Under the pieces are notes generated by a model. That model saw only the letters and a program-made list of their open reading frames with translations, had not been told where the DNA came from and made no database searches. A DNA stretch of 64,000 nt from Bromus sterilis (lineage: Eukaryota > Streptophyta > Magnoliopsida > Poales > Poaceae), in contig OX465597.1 of the NCBI GenBank assembly GCA_950022295.1, positions 398,169,016-398,233,015 of the forward strand, in the 5' to 3' direction. A program made the translations under genes and the position numbers. Below, in pieces: positions 59,818 through 64,000 of this stretch. Positions within the stretch are counted from its first letter, which is position 1. Each line of letters begins with the position of its first letter.

Positions 59818-62208
59818 TTAGCATAAGTTTGAAGTTAGCTTCTGATGATCACAATGGCAGGTACCTGCAAAGAAGGATATGTATGATGTTTAGAAGATGT
59901 TATGTGGATAGTCTAAAAAATGATAACAGAAATCAGCTTACAGTTGCCCTGTTGATTTTAGTCTTTGAAATGTAGAACCCTGCGAGCAGTGGGTTGGCAC
60001 TTTTTATTTTTGTTGGGCCTGTGATCTATTTCACTGTGAAAGCAACAAACATGAATAATGGATGCAGTTGTATGAGTTTGAAGCATAGGAGACACGGGCA
60101 TTACTCATTCAGTGTTCCATCATTTGTCATCAGTGAGGGGACATGCAAAGGCATCCTACTATAAGATGATTGATACAAGAAAAGTAAGAGGTGAATGTAC
60201 ATTTGTATGGAAATGTAACTGGAAAAGCGAGAATAACATTGGCACAATATTAAAGAATGGGGAAGTATGTGCCCTTAGGTATGCAGGGAATCGACAAGTA
60301 TGAAAATGTTTCTGTACCATTAACAGCATGGAGGAAAAGACCAATCTTTGACCGCATTGTTTTTTTAAGGGAAATCACCAGTTCCTGTCTAATACTTTCC
60401 CAGGAAACATACATGTTCACGGGGACGGGGACGACACTTCTCTAGTTGACGGGGACGGCGCCCAACCCTAAACCCTGCATACGGACAAACTGACAGGGTT
60501 TGAGCTTCAGGAACCAAGAGAGTTGGGGAGAGGGAGAAGCATACCTAATAGAAATTTCACCGGCATGTCAACCCCCTGTTTATTCTCCAATTTCAGCGCC
60601 ACCGTTGAAGGAAGCCCAACTATCTCATGAACAACCTTTCATTGACGATGGCACTGTTAGCAGATAGAAACTGTTAGCAGCCAACAACCACGAATCTTTC
60701 CAGAAATAAGAGAAATCAATTTCATGATCTAATAATTTCATTTCAAGATATGTTAATCAGGAATGTGCACATGTCTATGGCAATGCCAAGTGCGCAGTTG
60801 TTAGGATGAAAGGACAAAATCTTTGGCACAGTTGTACATAATTAAACTGAAGAATTGCTTTCATGTTCGTAATTCCAACCATAAACCTGATTACATGCAA
60901 AATCTGACCAAAGCAAAATATGATTATGAAAAATAATCTCACATGAAGGAAATGCTTTTTAAATTTGATGGAAAAATAATTTAATATGAATGTCACAAGT
61001 CAAAAAATACGTTTAATACAGAGGGAGTTTAGCAATTTCTAGCACACAAAGTAAAAGTCCAGGGAACTTTTGAGTTGGCAGAATGTATAGCAGAGGCTAT
61101 CCCTAATCATGCAATTTTATTCCAAAGTAACACTCCTTGATTTCCCAGGCGTAGCTAGTGATGAACAAGAGTCAGAGGGAAAGTAATCATGGTTGACATG
61201 TTCGCTAAATGGAAAAAGGATATATGTCGACGGCTCTCTTTGTGACAGTTCTTATTGCTATCTTCTTTTTACACAAACAGGGAATACACCTAAGGTAGTA
61301 GCTAAGTACAATAGTGTACATTATTGAGTGAAGAACAAAAACAAAGGAGGAGGCGTACATTACTGAAAGTACAACTGCTCATTATTTGAACAACAACAAC
61401 TATATGAAGCGTGCACGATAAGCATGGAATGAATAGGTGTGGTACTTGCAGTTTTGCAGCACAGTGAAATGGTGTTAGAATGAGGCACATAGCACCTTCA
61501 GCTATAAGAATCACATATACTGCCAGACTTTATGAAAGGTCAAACATGACATGTTCAGGTTAAGTATAAATTACAGAAAAAAAAACATTAAAGCTATGAA
61601 GTGACAAGAATGAATCATAGAAATATTAGAGCTGACAAATAAATATGGAGTGCTACTAATACTCTTCCTATTAAATGAATTTGATTACTGAATTTAGTGC
61701 TAATCAATCATTTAAATTGGCTAGCACTATGTACACACTTTCCTGTACAAACTGTGAACGTGCTTCAACATGGAGTATATAGTTACATGGTTAGAACTCC
61801 ATGCTGGTGTAGCCACGGGCCCACATTAGTCTTAAATCTAGTTTTATTTATTGCAACAGATTGTTTTTCACATGACTTAAGGATTCAACTAGAATCTAAA
61901 AAGGGTGAAATGCTCAAGAACGGGCTAATCTAAATGATCCATGAATCTTACCGGATTTCAATCAATGCATGGAAGTTCAGAAAAATAATCAAGCAAGGAC
62001 AAGTATTAACACTTGTTTGATGCAAACACACAACAATGGATTTCAACACCTTGTAAACACTTGTTTGTTGCTACTGTACTGAATTTCAAATTCAGTTAAT
62101 TGAACATGGCAAACTTGTAAACATTCTAACATGGAAAACCTTGGTATGCACACTGTAAACAAAGGAAAAAGAATTGATGAACCGCTCTCCATACTTTTGT
62201 TCCATATC
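59818..62208. other. Non-coding or unresolved interval
   Basis: AT-rich DNA without a supported gene. Frames stay below about 80 codons. A moderately GC-rich stretch near 60420-60480 (repeated GGGGACGG) shows no signal I can identify, and no terminal repeats or RNA genes were recognised. Confidence 0.4.
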
Positions 62209-62288
62209 CTGAAGAGGAGCAAAAAAAACATCCTATGTCATTCGCTGGTAGAAGCTTGTCATAGTATGTTTTTTTTGCTCCTCTTCAG
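62209..62288. repeat. Short perfect inverted repeat (hairpin)
   Basis: The 23-bp arms 62209-62231 and 62266-62288 are exact complements (CTGAAGAGGAGC, eight A, CAT), with a 34-base spacer that adds a further CTATG/CATAG pairing. On the minus strand the arms sit inside GT...AG (GTAACTGAAG... to ...CTCTTCAG), between two short stretches that read well together as a charged helix, so it could lie in or form a small intron. No protein family was identified. Confidence 0.8.
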
Positions 62289-62299
62289 TTACCTCGGAA

Positions 62300-62863
62300 T
62301 CAGCAAGCTTCTTCTCCAGCACCAAACGCCTGAGTATATGTTAAGATACAATGACGGATGGCAGAAAACAAGAACAGATACTCAATGACATACATATCTT
62401 CAGCCAAACAAGAACCGTGCAGCCGTCGCTGGGAGTGCGGAAGCTGCAGGCTGTGGTGGCGGACCCGGTGGGGTTGGCACCGCAGCAGATGTCGGCGTCC
62501 CTGGATCGGCCTCGCCGCCAGCGCCGCGTGCCGCTCGACGAGGGCGCCGACAGCTACGTCCTCGCCTCGCTCCGCCGCTCCCGCCGCGGGGGGCGCTTCC
62601 GTCGCGACAGAAAGTCCGGCGCGGGCGCGGCGTCTCTGCAGCAGCAGCCGCTGGCTACATGGTAAGGGGCGAGGCTGATGGGAGAGCAGCGACGGTGGCA
62701 AGAGGAGTGAGAACACGGCGGCAAGAAGCGCAAGAGAAAGGAGTGGGAGCGTCGGCGACGATGCGAGAGAAGCAGCAAGGGAAGAACGCGGGAGAGGAGG
62801 CGGCTGGTCGAGCGAGGACGGGATGGAAAGGAGTCTAGGTTTCACATGTTGTTTTATTCCCAC
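62300..62863 (-). other. GC-rich ORF, possible first exon, unidentified
   Basis: A 187-codon minus-strand frame, overlapped by plus-strand frames of 104-106 codons. The GC-rich part (62420-62850) next to AT-rich DNA resembles the 5' end of a grass gene on the minus strand. The translation is low in complexity (Pro, Ser, Arg, Leu) with no domain I recognise. I make no functional call. Confidence 0.3.
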
Positions 62864-63343
62864 CGAGCTGTGAGATCAAAGGGCCAGCATCAAGCCACAC
62901 CAGCGAGAAAATCGAATCTAACGGTCGAGAGTGCAAATGGCCTGGGAAGGCTCCTACTCCCGCACGAATCATCTATAGGGATGCACGTCAATGGCAACGG
63001 CTAGCCAACTAGCTAAAAATGGGTTGCTATATCGCGTGTGCAACTGTGCATGCTAGAATGGCAATGAGTAGTCAGAACATTTACAATCACATTGTATAAA
63101 TGTGGCTTCCTATGCGTTTGCGAACCTGCTCGGCAACGTTCGAACGCGGTGATCGGGCAATCATCAAAACTAGTTATATATTCTTGCAATGCACAAATTA
63201 TCCATCCAAATATATGTAAACACCGAGATCATCGACTCAAACTTAGATAATTCATATAGACAATAAAAAGCTTGTCGGATACCAATCCATATGATCATAT
63301 AAACTATAAACATCTAAAGAATGTAGATAAACCTCACCGGAGG
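62864..63343. other. Interval without recognised feature
   Basis: Mostly AT-rich; no gene, repeat family or RNA recognised. Confidence 0.35.
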
Positions 63344-64000
63344 TTACCACCTTCCGCCATGGTCGCTTCCTCTTGGGTCGGTGGACCATGTGGAGGTCGA
63401 GTATGTGTCGATTGCGGGCGGTGAGTCGTTGTTGTCCCTGTCTCCATCGCCATCATTGGAGGTTGTGCTGCTCTCTGAGGAGGACACGAAGCCTACAAGA
63501 GGCGATGGGTAGCGTGGGATTGTTCCTTCATGAGGCGTGCGGTCTTTACCACCTTCGTCGCCCGTTCGAACTCCTCCATCGCTCTGCGGAGAGCCGCCTG
63601 TTCTTGCGGTGGCATCAGTGGGGATCCATCTCCGCAAACATGAACAAGTATTGGATGGCCTCGCGAAGTACCTCGTCCTCATCACTGTCGGGCAATAGCG
63701 CCTACGGCGCAGATCTAGCGGAGCTACTCAACAAGACCGTCGTATCCACCTTCTTCTTCGCTCGGTGGTAGGTGGTACCTATTATCTTCAGTTGACTTTC
63801 CCACACTAGCACCTAGTGCAGTCCGGGAGGCGCGGGCCTATGTGATGTCGGATGGCTAGCCGGGGCCCGAACGATGCTTTGGGTAACAGTTGGCCATGCG
63901 ATATGCGGAGGGCACTACGGAGCGTGAGCTCCTCGGCAAACGGCACAAAGCTGGTGTCGAATTCCTCCATGGCATGGAGCTTGTGACGAAGGGGAGGAGA
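63344..64000 (-). pseudogene. Broken minus-strand coding remnants, unidentified
   Basis: On the minus strand, coding-like stretches follow one another in different frames: from the window edge MEEFDTSFVPFAEELTLRSA (start near 63971), then DEDEVLREAIQYLFMFAEMD (near 63690-63625), then QEQAALRRAMEEFERATKVV (near 63610-63550), with stops and shifts between. The acidic and helical character looks protein-derived, and similar hypothetical proteins are repeated in Triticeae genomes as I remember, which suggests a transposon-borne or multi-copy gene. The upstream part is outside the window. Function unknown. Confidence 0.4.

Noticed and set aside
1..64000. A new multi-gene system.
   Set aside because: I saw no cluster of intact genes; recognised coding material is a neprosin half-gene, a TCP remnant and retroelement gag pieces, all broken.

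Overview
This window looks like intergenic DNA from a large grass genome, most likely Triticeae (wheat, barley, rye or goatgrass). The evidence is the type of its repeats: a BARE/WIS-type Copia LTR, Athila-type Gypsy remnants with an Asp-tRNA-like primer site, long Gypsy-like LTRs primed by initiator Met-tRNA, CACTA elements, and Stowaway and Tourist-type MITEs. I found no intact cellular gene. Most of the open frames are chance frames in GC-rich LTR sections. LTR family names used here (A, B, C, D) are labels local to this report.

Layout. 1-11823 is a nest: an LTR-A copy sits in the 3' LTR of a small minus-strand LTR-B element, which sits in an LTR-D. 11917-13119 (minus) is the C-terminal half of a neprosin-domain (DUF239) gene with correct splice sites but one in-frame stop. 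14660-21194 is a CACTA-type element made of about 662-bp tandem units in two inverted arms, so it could fold into a multi-kilobase hairpin; no transposase is visible. 21195-26400 is a lower-copy island with an Athila gag start, a TCP transcription-factor pseudogene (minus, about 23335-23665), two Stowaway and two Tourist-like MITEs, and unassigned DNA. 26392-29674 is the 3' part of a Copia element ending in a full LTR. 29675-33237 and 55681-55745 are Athila-like DNA.

The core, 33233-55680, is a four-level nest that can be solved to the base from five perfect 5-bp target-site duplications: a solo LTR-C (+) contains a solo LTR-C (-) and a solo LTR-A (-), and the latter contains an LTR-A element (+) and a Copia solo LTR (-). 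Two of these insertions are into a copy of the same family in the opposite orientation. 55746-57153 is a second CACTA fragment that carries a diverged copy of the 662-bp unit. 57154-64000 holds a tandem duplication, a PIF/Harbinger-type element, a short perfect inverted repeat bounded by GT/AG, and GC-rich frames I could not identify.

The observation I find most unusual is in LTR-B: eight short stem-loops share a conserved loop core while their stems differ from unit to unit and still pair, in both LTR copies. The genes do not form a pathway; apart from the neprosin and TCP remnants, everything recognised is transposon-derived.
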